Part shown: positions 10,311 to 23,142 of the stretch, one piece after another | Numbering within the stretch: the first letter of the stretch is position 1 | Layout of the letters: the number at the start of each line of letters is the position of its first letter | Assembly (NCBI GenBank): GCA_036874045.1 | Contig: CM072340.1 | Coordinates: 697,001 to 761,000, forward strand | Source: Cymodocea nodosa | Taxonomy: Eukaryota > Streptophyta > Magnoliopsida > Alismatales > Cymodoceaceae | Direction of reading: 5' to 3' | Length of the DNA: 64,000 bases | Program-made: the position numbers and the translations under genes | The notes under the pieces: model-generated | What the model saw: the letters and a program-made list of their open reading frames with translations, nothing else | Told to the model about the DNA's origin: nothing | The model's database searches: none

Positions 10311-13310
10311 GTTAGCTTCCAAGCTACAGGTTTATAAGCGATAACCACATTGGATTCTCTTCTGTCTCCCTTCCAGCCCCAACTTTTTCTCCTTTCATTG
10401 CCTGGTTTTTTAGTCATCTATCGGTCATTATTAATTAGATGACTGATAACCAAAACAAAAATGAAACTGCAATGAGACATATGGTATAACAACAAAAATT
10501 AACCGAAACAAATGGCAATTATGCGTGACACAACCTAAATCAGAAACCAGTTAATTAAGTCGAGAATCAGATAAGAAAATCAACTAAAAGACCGGTTGGT
10601 AATATGTGTTAATCTAGACCTCCAACTCAAATTAATTGGTAATGAACAAAGAGGTATATCTTAATATTGAAAAATAATTAATCTTATCTTATGATTTGTC
10701 TAGTGGATTTTGGATTGCAAATTAATCAAGGTGATGGTCATGGCCACCTATATATGAGCATAGCTTGGATTGATATTTTGCATGAAGAAGTCACTTTCTA
10801 TATATGGATTGAACCTCATATCTAAAAATTACCATTCTTCCCAATCAAGACTCACATACATCTTCATTATCAAAAATTATATACAATTTTCTAGAATTAT
10901 TAAGCTTATTGTAATACCATTATCACTTGTAGCTTTCAACAAGGTTCGAATCTTAGTAGATGTAAAACCATTACCAGTATCAGAAAACTTCATATACTAA
11001 TTATATGGCTCATGATACAACTAATCACATCACCGAATTATAGCTTAATGCTGAACCAATTCACATCAATCACTCAACCAATTATGTGAAATTTGCGTGT
11101 GCATTGTGCTAAGGTTTTGTTTGATTTGACTGTAATCATAATGGAATATAATTGAATTACAATATTTTATAATCATATGTAAACTAATTATAAGATTACA
11201 TAAAAATCAATTTTATCATTTAAGCTTATATTTAATTGGTTGAACGATGTTTCAAAAAATATACATTTTTATAATCAAATTTTAGAAACTTATTATAATA
11301 AAAACCCAAATATTATAATCTAATTTAATTACACCATATTACATTACATATTGATTACGATCAACCAAAGTAAGGAAACTTGATATTTGTTAATTTAAGC
11401 CAGCGAACATTGACATCAGCAATGATTCATAATCCCATCTATTTACATGCAATGGGACCATACAAATCCAAAGTAGATGATGGATCTGCTTGCAAGCATG
11501 CAAGTAACTAGCTATCTACTTGAAGAAGTGATTTGTACAAGGAAAGGTTGGGCATATAATTAATGCGTGAGAAGTCTACATCAGAAATGTAACACAAAAA
11601 ATGGATCAGAAATCAGAAGCATCCATCTATATCTATACATGCATGTCTCCTACGTACGTACCCAAGTGGAGTTTGATTGGTATGGTAGAGAAGAGGAAAA
11701 GGGGGCGGCACCTCTTCCCTTCTTTTTCTTGTGCTTTCTTTTTTTGACAATCTGTCGTCACCCTACTCTTTTCGTTCCTTTGGTTGACAGGTTCCTTTCG
11801 CAAGACAAAAAAAAGAATGAAAAAGAAAGGAAAGCTGTCATGGTTCGAAGAGAAATGGGCAGGCCAGGAACACCACAGGAATCAAATCTGCTTGCCCATG
11901 TTACCTGATTGAAACCTTGCGTTTTCTAAAACCTAGAAGGCTTAAACAAACAGAAATCATTATTATTGAAGATGTGTGTTGGGTGGGGATTGAGATCATC
12001 CACCCCCTCCCCACTGTAGAAAAGCATCTAGGTCACTGGGTTCTCGCCTTTTCTGCAATGGCATATGGGATGAAGAGCTTAGCTTTACGTCCCAAGGAGC
12101 AGGCCATGTGAAGCCTATACCCACACGAACACAGATCAAAAATCAAAATCATAGAATCTCTGGTGCATGTGTTCCTCCCTCTTTTTGGAAAAGGTGGTCT
12201 TGGTTGAGTGCCCCTCCCATGGCTTCTACTACCTTCTTCACTTGAAAACAAAAGGTTCTCTACCTGTGTGGCCCGTTGGGAGGAAGAGGAAGTGACTGCA
12301 GACCTACCCCTCCCCTCCTCTCGAGGGCATCTATGCTGGCCTTTTTGGCCACCTTTTTGCAATATGTGCTTGGATTTCTGTAAAGAAGAACGATAATAAG
12401 GTGAGTGAGGGTAAGATTTAAGGGCATTCCTTTCCATGAAAGAAGGCCACCAGCTTCGGTTTCTCCTTCCCTTTTCCTGCAACGCCACTGCTGTAACTTT
12501 CTCAACAACCACCAAAAAAAAAATTTATATATATATATATATATAGATAGATAGATATATTGCATCCACAAATATATTTCACACCACGGAAAGTCCTGTT
12601 TGTCTCTCTTTTGTTAGCGTAGAAACCCTTTTGTATGGAAACTGGGCTCCATCCAACTTACTGATTGGGCTTTATTTATTGAGCAATAGGCCCAGGGCTT
12701 TATAAGTGGGCCTGGACTTCACGTAACTCCACACAACACCTGACTTGTAATAACACGATAAAACGATTTCGGGACTCGATCCCACGGCTACAGCCCACTG
12801 AATTTTAAAAAAAATAAAAACCATGTTTTCTGGAAGATAACACGAAAAAAGAAAAAGAAAAAACTCAGTTTGGACTTCGCACACGTAGCACTTGCCGACA
12901 TCTTATCGCATCGGCCCACAAGCAACAATTACTTGACCGCTCTTTTTATTTAAATTTTTTTTGGGAAATGTCTCCTCCACTCTCGTGTGTACAATAGGGA
13001 CGAGTGGTAAATGTGAGTACACGTACGTTGCCCGCCGGTAGCTTTGTTCAATCTAAATCACGTGCTTAATTACGTTGCACGTACGTTGGATTATTTTTTT
13101 GCATGGAGATTTGAACATGCAACTAATTGACAGAGGAGTAACCATCAATCACAAGAGTGAATCCTCAGATTCTTTTTGTTGCATCATTGATGTCAGCTTT
13201 GTTTCATCTAAATCAACTTTGTTAGTTTTCGTTCTTGTTTATAAACTTTGTCGATCTTGTGTGTCCTTGTTACTTCGACTTTTATCGTTGATCACACATA
13301 ATCATCTCAT
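10311..13310. other. Long spacer without a supported gene
   Basis: Open frames at 11567-11908 (+), 12033-12515 (-) and 12260-12571 (-) were inspected. None shows a domain, codon pattern or splice-consistent neighbour. 11400-12500 is more complex and gene-like in composition, so an unrecognised RNA gene or decayed gene cannot be excluded. An AT then GATA microsatellite lies at about 12523-12560. A 133-aa-class frame is not present here. Confidence 0.4.
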
Positions 13311-13318
13311 AATTGATT

Positions 13319-13912
13319 TGAAGAAGAGAGATGCATGGAAGTAATTTTTGAAATTTTCGTTCAAGCGCTCAAGCTCGTGTACGACGGAGAAAGAGAAGAC
13401 GTCAATGTACGACGAAAATTGACGAATCCTGTTAATTAACATAAAACAAAAAAGCAAGGATTGGATCGCAATTCTAGAAAGGTTTTCTGTAAAACATTAA
13501 ACCGACACGAAGGATTTGCCCACCAGGTTCATCATTTTGCGATCTAAGGCCATCGCAACAAGGTAGATCTCCACGTCAGGGGGCTTCATGAGGGAATGAC
13601 AACACTTGGAAGAAGGCAAAGTTAAGTTTGATGTCTGGTAGACAAGGGAGTAGTTGATGTTCTCCGTGCACAGGAGAGGCAAAGAAGCTTCTCTGATGTG
13701 CCATTGAGATGGGAGGGTTGACAAGCGGCGGTGAGGTCACGTTTTGGAGGAATTTTGGCTACTTGGAGGGAAGATGCAGGGTCGGCAAGTCGATTCATTG
13801 AACAAAGCCCAAGTGTATGCTGGGCTGCTCAAGCTTTGGAAGGTTGATGAACGGAACAAGGGCGGGTGATGGCATAGATGTTCGATTGGTTGTCATCAAG
13901 GTAAGCTTAGTG
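13319..13912 (+). repeat. Dispersed repeat, copy A (partner 14672-15075)
   Basis: Matches 14672-15075 in the same order. Shared anchors are GAGATGCATG (13328 and 14681), ACATTAAA (near 13494 and 14809), and GATGTTCGATTGG (13878 and 15046). Copy A is longer by about 190 bases. Family unknown; no coding capacity is seen in either copy. Confidence 0.7.
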
Positions 13913-14099
13913 TAGGCTTGAAAATCAAAGAAAGTAGTAGAAAAGAAAACTTAAGGTAAAAAAAAAAAAAATTTCTTACCTTAGTTAACTATAAGATATC
14001 TCGGAAAACCTTAAGTTTCTAACTCTTTTAATCGAGGAAGAAAAAAATTTCTCTTACCTGCTTGCCCTTGCATCATCCGCCCTCGTTCACCTGCCTTCA

Positions 14100-14410
14100 C
14101 TCGGTATAATATTTTTTGAATAAAATATTAAATTTTCAAAAATATTATAAATTTTTTTATAAATTAATTAACAATTAAATATTGTTAATAATAATATTTA
14201 TCTTTTATTATTATTTTGAAAAATCCTTTAAAGTATAAAAAATATTTATTTATAATTTATATTACTTTACTTTCTAAACATACATTAACACTTTTAAATT
14301 TTTCAATTTTTTTTGAACCTTCTAAATGTACACTAACATCTTCAAATTTTTTAAATTTCTCAAACTTTTTCTAGATTTCTATTTCTTTTATTTTTTAAAT
14401 TTTCTTGAAC
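14100..14410 (+). repeat. AT-rich dispersed repeat, inverse copy at 37960-38240
   Basis: The reverse complement of 37960-38240 aligns over most of this stretch. Both share TCTTTTATTATTAT, TATTACTTTACTTT and TTTCTCAAACTTTTT in the same order. It is probably one non-autonomous element family. Confidence 0.65.
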
Positions 14411-14544
14411 CTTCTTTTTTAAACTTTCTAATGCCTCTAACACTCCTTGAATGTCCAGTTGAAGGTCACCAAACAAATGGATATTTGTTGACAGACAAAT
14501 AGATATTTATTGTCCAACGACCATTAGACTTTCATTTTGTACTC

Positions 14545-14715
14545 GAGTACTTGACCGAAGATTTCAAAAAATACTTCCGTGCATCTCTTTTCTTCCAATC
14601 ACTTGTGAGACATCCGATGAAAGAAAAGAGAGATGGACGTTCAATTTTCGTCGCACATCCCACGAGTGATTGAAAAAAAAGAGATGCATGAAAGTATTTT
14701 TTGAAATCTTTAGTC
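14545..14715. mobile_element. Fold-back sequence with arms of about 70 bp
   Basis: The left arm (about 14548-14622) is mirrored by the right arm (about 14643-14715). Both contain GATTTCAAAAAATACTT, GCATCTCTTTT and CAATCACT. The short centre is at about 14623-14642. Arms look roughly 85% alike by eye. Its outer end overlaps repeat copy B. A related hairpin lies near 15150-15215. Non-coding, MITE-like. Confidence 0.7.
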
Positions 14716-15075
14716 AAACACTCAAGCCCATGTATGGAATAGAGAGAAGACACCACCGATGTACAAGGAAAAACAGGCAAACCCTATTATTTAGGGTTTT
14801 CTACAAAACATTAAATTACAGAACTATAATTGAGAACTAATCTGTACTATTAAAATGTTAGTCGATAATTACTATAAAATGTCGGATGAGATCAAATTTA
14901 GGTTGAATACGATTATGAGTAGATTCAAAAGGAAGATGTAAGGTCAGTGAGTTGATTCTGAGGTACGTCAGATGAATCCTAAGTGAACGTTGGGCCGCTC
15001 GAGCTTTAGATAGTCAGCGGACAGAGAGGAGTGGGTGATGGTGTCGGATGTTCGATTGGCTACCATTAGATATCC
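14672..15075 (+). repeat. Dispersed repeat, copy B (partner 13319-13912)
   Basis: Collinear with copy A but lacking about 190 bases of it. It begins in the right arm of the fold-back sequence. The minus-strand frame at 15014-15247 is a by-product. Confidence 0.7.
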
Positions 15076-15368
15076 GATTTAAAGTCGTCGAACAACAAAT
15101 ATCCATTCGTTCGGTGACTATCGGACTTCCACTATGTGCTTGATATTTCTGTGCATCTCTTTTCTTCAAGCTGCAAGTGGGACGTCCGATTTTCATCGAA
15201 TGTCCCATGAGCAATTTTAAAACAAAAGCAGCGTCCAACACCAACAATGAACAATCTCACTTTTCCCTATATATATATATACTAGTTTTTCCGCTGGTGC
15301 CATTTTTTATTACATATTTTTAAGGCATGAGAAATTGTTTTATTGGGCTCTACGCATCCTTCGTCCGG

Positions 15369-15390
15369 TGGGAGGCGATTGGTCGCCTCC
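15369..15390. repeat. Short perfect hairpin GGGAGGCGA / TCGCCTCCC
   Basis: Nine-base arms around a four-base loop (TTGG) inside a GC-rich island (15340-15430) that stands out from AT-rich surroundings. It could belong to an unrecognised element spanning about 15340-15740. Confidence 0.7.
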
Positions 15391-15446
15391 CTTGGCGAGC
15401 CACGGCGTGCCGCCTCCGCTTCCATACCGCGAAAATAATGAGACAG

Positions 15447-15556
15447 GATCGTAGCAGTACTCCCTCGATTATCTTAATGTTACTCCCTCAGTGATCATAG
15501 CAGTACTCCCTCAGTTATCTTAATATTACTCCCTCAGTGATCGTAGCAGTATTCCC
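15447..15556 (+). repeat. 46-bp tandem repeat, 2.4 copies
   Basis: Units start at 15447, 15493 and 15539 with GATCRTAGCAGTACTCCCTC. Each has two ACTCCCTC motifs about 23 bases apart, so the unit is itself a dimer. Confidence 0.9.
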
Positions 15557-18500
15557 TTGCCTTACTGCCTTGGACACAACGACGTAGTCCCTCCGATGTC
15601 CACGTCTTGCCGTCGTCGCAGCAAAAACCCTAGCGTGGGATCTCATCCAGAAAAACGATGACAAGGGATGACGATCACGAAGGGTTCAAGGACTTCGTGA
15701 TGGGAAAAACGCAAACGATGATAGCAGATGTATTTTTCCCACATATATATATATAACCAACTTTAAATTAATTGTGCCCATTCAAAAATGTTATTATAAT
15801 TTGAGATTAGTGGTGGGCATGGGTGCACGTCACCGGCATTACATGCATGCATGGCCATATTAGAAAATAAAGATATCATCGGTCCAACCGTTTGCTAGCA
15901 CAAGATTTTTCTTGAAAGTGAGGCTCGACCTTTTAGAGATGCTTAGAGATGGTTTAACCCTATTACGAAGGAAGTGGCGAAGAAAGAGATCTTGAAATGG
16001 TCTTGTTTTCATGTGAAGGGATGGTTGCTTATTTTATTAACAAGTGGTGGTGTTAATTAACGTGGCCAAGCTTGTTCCCAAGGTCTAGAAAATGGCAGGA
16101 GACAACAATGATCGCAGTATTAAAGTTTTTTCATGATCCTTATAAACAAACCAACCGTGTTTGTCGCATGTCGAATAATTGATTTGCTTGCAACGTGAGA
16201 GCACGTGGTTTTTTTATTATTATCGTAGGTACGTCTTCTTCATCTAACTTTTTAAATATATCAACTTAAATATAATAAAAATTTCATCCAAAACAAATAG
16301 ACGTCTCTTCTTCTTCGTTATAGATATTTATTTTAGACACGATGTTCATTATTGATAGGTTTCAAGTTAATTTATTTAAATTGTATATGAACATTTTTTT
16401 GCTGTAAATATCTACAATAACATTGAGTTTATGTTTAAGTACAGAAGGTGTGGGATTACTTTGTTTATTAGTCTTTACCAATGTAATATCAAAATTTTTA
16501 TAATGATGATGATGATTTTTACGTTCATTGATGTAATATGGCAGAGGTTTTTTATAAAAAAGACTATGGTTATGGGTTTATGATGCTAAATCATAGCTCC
16601 ATGGAATGGAACCTTGGGATGGAATTTTGAGGGGTGGATTTTAATTGTAAATGGTAGTTGTATAGCTTTTTACAAGAACAATATTATAATATTTTTTTAA
16701 AAAAAAAAAAAGTTGTAACAAATATTTTACAACAAAAATTAAAAGAATACTAGGTACACTAACAACAATTTTAACTTTTTTTAAATTATGATTTACAATA
16801 TTTTTAGTTTAGGTAAAATGCAACTATAGGTGTCTTTCGTGAACTAATGCATGCATCATAGCATAGCATCCTTATGAATCTTGTAAACATGTCTCACACA
16901 CAACTCCTGTTTTCTATTCTCATTTGCACTACCACTAGCCCTACTCATATATGCAATCACTACTCTCAACTCTCACCATGTAACTTTTGCTCACATAATC
17001 TTTATTCTCGCTTGCATGATCAATATTCATGTAGATAGATGTATCTCACACAACTTACACTCTTTACTCCCACTCGCATAGTTCTTGTTTGTAGAACCCT
17101 TACTCCTAATTTTTACTGATACAATCGGTATTTTAGATGCCTACAGGTAAAAATAGGCTAAACCCTAAATACCCACACCACCCCTGATCCCACCCTTTCA
17201 ATTTTTAATAAGTAAATGTAAAGAAACTCAAGCCAGTGACGTGAAAGATGGATGCGAAACATGCCTTTGCGTTTCATGCTTGGGGACGACCGACCACCAC
17301 ATGATGCATGTGACCAACAAAGTGTACTTTGTCCTTTGGAATTTATGATTTTTAATTGAGGTATGAGACATGCGCATTGCAATCCATATTATATATAATA
17401 AGCAAAAGCACACCACACGCTACTGATCCATATTAAGCATTTTATCCCCCCAAATGTCTGCACCTTGTCCTCATACATACATATATATATATATATATTA
17501 TCTTCACTGACACCTTCTCCAATTCCTTCAAATCACTGTTAGAATTCAACTCCATGGATACGGACTATTCATTATTAAATAGATTTGCTTTTCAAATAGA
17601 CTAGATCGAGGATGTAGACACTGGAATTTGATCCCTAGGCTTTTCTTAATTGACCGTAATTTTTTGTATGTAACGTAATCAAATTATAATAATTGGCAGT
17701 TAAAAATAAGTAATCATACATAAGATCACAAAATTACTCAATTTTATCATTTAAATTCATAATATTTGGTTATTTTGTATCTAGCCGTTCATATTGAAAA
17801 GCGTGAATCACAAGCTAACTGGTAAAATCTCAACCTGATCTAACCATAAAGCATCATTCGATCGAGACCTGATCAAAACCATATATGCAGGAGAATACTT
17901 GAAAAACTACAGCCACCCTCTCTTCTCTTGTTTGTGTTGTGTTACTTGTTCTCCATTTCAACCACAAAACCCTAAAGGGATCTGAGTATGGGCATTTTGA
18001 GAAATGGTCCGTACGAGATTGTTAATTTGTGGGTCATCCTCCACATGGAGGGAAACCTAGCAAAACTAGCCTACTTAAAATATACCTCCCCTTTCAAGGT
18101 GCATTCAAGGGGTTAAATATATATAAGATTAAATATAAGAATAGTACCTTCTTGATCAAAGTGTCTATCCCACCAACAACACATAACATAATTGATCTTT
18201 CCTCATATGACAAGATATTTAAGGAAAGTAAGTCATTGATTCAAATACACACAAAAATACTACAAATATCAGACAAAAAACTTTATACATATCCTACCAC
18301 CATAAAGAGATTTTGCGGTCCAATAGCTTTTTTTATATATAATACCAGTACTTGCTTCTGTCCAGATTCAGATTTTGTCCTCACAATAAAGTCGATGACC
18401 AACTATATTATCTTGTTATATGTTCAATGATCAAATGATGAATTAATTGATGAGTGGTAAGTAAAACCCTAACGGTATAATGGCACACTTGATGTTCTAC

Positions 18501-18975
18501 CCTTTTTTTCTACAAGATAGAAGGTAAAAATTAAATTAAAACCTTTGGCCATGGAACCACAACCAGAGAGGTAGAATGTTCACAAAGAAAGCTAGAACAA
18601 AAACAAAAGTTGTCAACATTGATCCAGGAGCTAGATCAATCACATAGCAAAAGAAGGAAAAACCCTAAACAGTAAACAAATGGTAAACACTAAATCTTAT
18701 CCCTAAACCTTAAACAATCAATAAGTATACATCAAAGACGAACGAAAGCCCTAAACAGTAAAGAATCAATAGACAGCTGTGAAGAGCCAAATGATGATAA
18801 CAATCGCCAGCATTTGAAATTGGCAATTTGATAGTATACTAACATTTTTCCACAACTAGAGGCAGATGAAGATCTAGAGAGAGAGGGAGGGTAGAGAAAG
18901 AAGACTAGCAGTATGGGAAGGTTATAGAAGGCGCACGCACGGCCGTAGTTTACAGAGCCGGAAGTGGACGTGGTG
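15557..18975. other. AT-rich spacer before the ZHD gene
   Basis: No supported gene. 16240-16440 resembles AT-rich sequences near 41575-41740 and 46540-46690. 16850-17110 is low-complexity, rich in CTCAC and CTCATA. A 133-codon plus frame at 18029-18430 has no family match. 18460-18760 holds several AAACCCTA-like (telo-box) motifs. A TAG stop at 18946 bounds the ZHD frame. Confidence 0.4.
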
Positions 18976-19620
18976 ATGGAGAGGGAGGTGTACAAGGACT
19001 GCATGAGAAACCACGCCGCCACCCTGGGCGCATACGCCACCGACGGCTGTGGGGAGTACACGGCCGACGCCACAAGCCCAGGGACGAGCCTCCGATGCGC
19101 TGCATGCGGCTGCCACCGAAACTTCCACCGGAAGGTCGCGCCGCCGCCGCCCTCGACGGGGTACTCACCGACCTCGTCTCACGAGGAAGGAACGTGGGGT
19201 CCGGATGGTGGGAAGAGGAGGGCGAGGAGGAGGACCAAGTTCACGGAAGGGCAGAAAGAGGAGATGATGAAGTTCGCGGAGAGGATCCGGTGGAAGATGC
19301 CGAGGAGGGAGGGAGGCAGTGGTGGTGGGGAGGATCAGGTCACAGGTTTCTGCAGGGAGATCGGGGTCAGCAGGCAGGTCTTCAAGGTGTGGATGCACAA
19401 CCACAAGAGCATCTCCTCCTCCTCCTTTTCCACCGCCTCTGCTGCCAAGCTTCTTCTTTCTAATGCTCCGGACAAGGTCGATCCAAATGCAAGTGGTGGT
19501 GGAGGTGGTGATGCGTCCATGGCTGGCGACGACGATGAGCTTTCACACTCGCTCGACGAGCACCGCCGGAGATCGATGCCATCCGCCGGGATTGGGCAAG
19601 AGATCAAGCTGCAACAATAG
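18976..19620 (+). CDS. ZHD: Zinc-finger homeodomain transcription factor (ZF-HD/ZHD)
   Basis: A plant-specific nuclear DNA-binding protein. Family members form dimers through the N-terminal zinc finger and bind ATTA-type sites (family knowledge). It is a single exon of 214 aa, and ZHD genes are commonly intronless. The ATG at 18976 is the first after an in-frame stop at 18946; an upstream GTG in the same frame is not needed. The zinc-finger block (about 6-53) shows YKDCMRNHAA, TDGCGEY and LRCAACGCHRNFHRK. A basic KRRARRRTKFTEGQK opens the homeodomain (about 80-145), which ends VSRQVFKVWMHNHKS. The N-terminal part before the finger is only five residues, short for the family. The loop between homeodomain helices has a Gly-rich insert, GGSGGG, lengthening Trp-to-Cys spacing to about 21 residues compared with roughly 15 in typical members. 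The C-terminal tail is Ser/Gly/Asp-rich. Confidence 0.95.
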   Translation: MEREVYKDCMRNHAATLGAYATDGCGEYTADATSPGTSLRCAACGCHRNFHRKVAPPPPSTGYSPTSSHEEGTWGPDGGKRRARRRTKFTEGQKEEMMKFAERIRWKMPRREGGSGGGEDQVTGFCREIGVSRQVFKVWMHNHKSISSSSFSTASAAKLLLSNAPDKVDPNASGGGGGDASMAGDDDELSHSLDEHRRRSMPSAGIGQEIKLQQ

Positions 19621-19657
19621 CTGATCTGAGCTGATCTGATCTGATCTGATCTGATCC
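19621..19657 (+). repeat. (CTGAT)n microsatellite directly after the ZHD stop codon
   Basis: Seven imperfect CTGAT units start one base after the TAG stop, so they lie in the presumed 3' untranslated region. Confidence 0.9.
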
Positions 19658-20279
19658 TTCCTTTCATAAATTCATGGCAGTTAAACTTTATTTTTGTGCT
19701 TAGAGATTGATGGGAGAAAATCTCTCGCTATCAATGAAAATCAAAATTTTAAAATGAGATTATCTTATTTTTGAGAAAGAAACTTTATTTTTGTGCTTTA
19801 ATAGCATTAGAGATAGAGGAGTTTGAAATTTTCATTTCTTCCTTTTCCTCCTTCGGATTTTGCAACTGTAACATCAGATCAGACAAAATAATATTTGTCT
19901 TATTTTCTTAACCGCAGTATATTTTTTTGTTTAAATATGAATTAAAGATTTATACCATTCAAATTTTCAATTTACATCTCATCTGATAATCATATATCTA
20001 GGGAAGACCTCCCTATCAACCAGACCTATTTAGGTGGTTTGCTGAAAATAATCTTTTAAATACATACATTGTAATTGTTACTATTGAATACGGTAAAGGC
20101 TAATTAATTATGGGTACTTCTTAATTGCCTTCAAAAGTAATGGAAATTTTTACCCAATTTTTCAAGAAAGTTAGAAAATGGAAACTTTAGAAAGTTTTCC
20201 TAACTTTATTGGTGTTTGTGTCATGAATTCTCAACTTTTCTAGGTACAAAAGCATCCTCTTTCCCAACTTTCAGACCAG
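19658..20279. other. Spacer, 3' flank of ZHD
   Basis: No gene. 19680-19800 has two similar pieces around ACTTTATTTTTGTGCTT. The stretch 20090-20260 may already be the worn left end of the Harbinger-like element. Confidence 0.4.
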
Positions 20280-23142
20280 GTGAGGTCGGAAAGTGAAAAC
20301 TCTCACGTTGTGCACATTCGTTCTTCTACCCTCCATGCACAGGAATCTCGCGATGCTCGACGTTGATTTCCCTCTGCCTCCAAATTCTCCCGTGATGCTC
20401 AACGTCGATTCTCCTCCGCCTCCAAGTTCTCCTACAACGCCGATTCTCCTCTGCCCAATCTTCATCTACGCATAAGAATCTCCAGTCTTCCACCCTACCA
20501 TACACGGGAATCTCGCAATGCAACGCTCAACGTCGATTTTCCTCTACCTCTAATAAGTTCTCCTGTGACATCGATTCTCTCGCCTCCAAGGTCCTGCACT
20601 CTGAGTTCTCAGGTTTTTAGGAATCTACAAGGAAGTGAGAAGGAAAGGTACAACTACCCTCTATTTTCTAAGAATTTCGTTGTGGGTTTTCATGGGTTTT
20701 CTTGCTAGATATTCCTCTGGTCATCTTTGTAGAATATTCAAGGGTGTAGAATGAAAGAAAATAACCCCCATGTTTGCACTAGTTTGTTTATGGTTTGGCA
20801 TCTCTATTTCACTTGTATTTGTTGGAAGTTACATTGGATTCAAAAAGCCGGCTATTGAAGATCCAGTGAAGACAAACAACATTACTTGTTAGATTCCTGA
20901 GCAAGCTTAATATATGAACCTAATTTTGTGAGGACCTGGAGGTCATTAAAAGAAAACACCATGTCTGGAAACTAGCTTTAAATTGCCAGCATAAATTGAA
21001 ACACCTAGTAATTAGTAAATCCATTCTACTTGAGAAGAATTCAAAGATAATATGAAATGTGCGTTACATGTTGGGAATCGCATTATTTCCTATTGAAAAT
21101 GTTATGGTAGTTTATAGCCAAGACTCAAACATATGAAAACAATTAGGATTTGCCTTAGGTTCGACAAGGATACTTATTGGATTCATCCAAGATATTTTCT
21201 TGGATTTGTTTAACACAATGAATCCTACACATTAACCAGTATTGGAATAGGTTTGAGATGAGTTCATTTCATCACTTATTCAATATATGAGTTGTATCGA
21301 CTTCTAATTCAAGAGGGACAACCTATTTATCATTTGCCCAACTTGTGTAGGAAAATGTATATGTACGTATTATTGTTTTCATTAGGAAGTTAAGCCTGCA
21401 CCAATTAAAATTGTGAAAATGGCCTATTTATAATAATGGATCACCACACATGCTCGATTTTGCTATTTATGGTTTAGTTAAATATATTATTGATGCAATG
21501 AGTACACCAATGTCATGTGTAGTTTAATATGTTTAGCAATGGTCCTTTAAATTGAACGTGGTTTCTACAAATAATTCTTCAAATGACATCAATACCTTGT
21601 TTGATACATGATAGTGAAATCATTACTAACTATTGATGGTATACATGATAGAAGCTTTAAGAATATGATGTTTATAGCTTAAATATGCTTTAGGCTTGAA
21701 TATGCCTGAACTATGCTAACAAACAAGTAAAAAATCACTATTGTTATGCAAAAACCAAACCATACTAATGCCTACTTATTCTTTTCAATATTAATGGTAG
21801 TGGTTTTAATTAATGATCAAACTTCTAGTGAATTTCAATAATGCCTATTTATTCTTTTCATTTACACGAGTTTTCTATATTAGTTACATAAATACATATT
21901 GAGATAGAAATAGCTTGATAAACATCATCATCAGATGAATATAAATATATTATAATAAAAAAAATTGGATTAAATAGGTACTGATACTTATCTACATGTA
22001 TTAAAATCTATCCAAAACAGTCTCATGCATATTGACCTTGTTTGATACTTATGTGGGTATCTTTCTATATGCATTATTTTTGCTTAAATTACATGTATTT
22101 GTTGATATTACTCAGTAGTTTGGTATAGTTTCCATGTTGATTTGTTTTTGCTAAATGTTGATCTTTTGAAATCATTACTAACTAGAATTATATTACTCTA
22201 ACTTGAATGTCTTTAGTGAAGTATTTATAGAAAATCTAGAGAACAACAAGAAACTATGTCAATTGAAATAGTCAAAATCATGCATTATTTTTAAATATAC
22301 TATGTGAGATTTTGAATGAAAGGAATGGGAAGACTTACCATGATAGAGTTAAACTAAAGACATGGAAGAAAATGATTAAAAAATATGAAGAAATAGGATG
22401 TGCTATTGAGAAGAAAAGTGTTGACAGCTTGATGACTTATTGTTTGGATTTTCCCAACACGACACTAGAATATCTGATTAGATCTCCAATAACGTACCAG
22501 AAAAATTTGGATTTGTTACTTCTGTTTTTACTTAATTTATCTTTATGCCTATTCTTTTCTTTAAGAAGTAAACAAACAACCTTTAATACAATTTAGATAT
22601 TAATTCCAATTTGTACTTTAACTGCAAGTGTACAGTGTCTATTGTATTAGTGTGCAAGTACAGGTCGATCCCATAGGGAATTGCTTAAGAGTGTTGTTTA
22701 GAATGAAAAAGTGCATATTATTAACGGTTAAATGATGGTTAATTGCATAATATTTAGCTTATCATATGAGAATTAAGCCATTATGTTATAATTACACTGT
22801 TATATGCTTTAATTGAAGAATCTGCTTAATTTTGGGGAATTAATGTTAATTTAGTACATTTATGAATGTCGATAAATTGCAGGCTGTGAAATTCTTAAGT
22901 ATCCGAAAATGTATCTGAGCATCGGATAGTTATACCTGTAACTCTCTGAAATGTTATTTTATGTTTAAACTATTGCTGACACGTGTCGAGATCTGGTAGA
23001 TTTACTTAAGTTATAACTCGTTAAGTTAGCATAACTGTACGCGTTGAGTTGCTATATTGAACACAAAATCAATGCGTTAGGTTAGCGTTATAAACTTAAG
23101 TTATTATTTTTGCACGTGTTTTATAGTTAAATCAACAAAGGA

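Noticed and set aside
12033-12515. 160-codon minus-strand frame
   Set aside because: No domain, no similarity to a known family, and no splice-consistent neighbour; mixed composition typical of a chance frame.
12740-12800. tRNA-like T arm (inverse of GGGACTCGATCCCAC)
   Set aside because: Only a four-base stem; the remaining arms are missing.
18964-18975. GTG start for ZHD
   Set aside because: An ATG follows 12 bases later in frame; non-ATG initiation is not needed.
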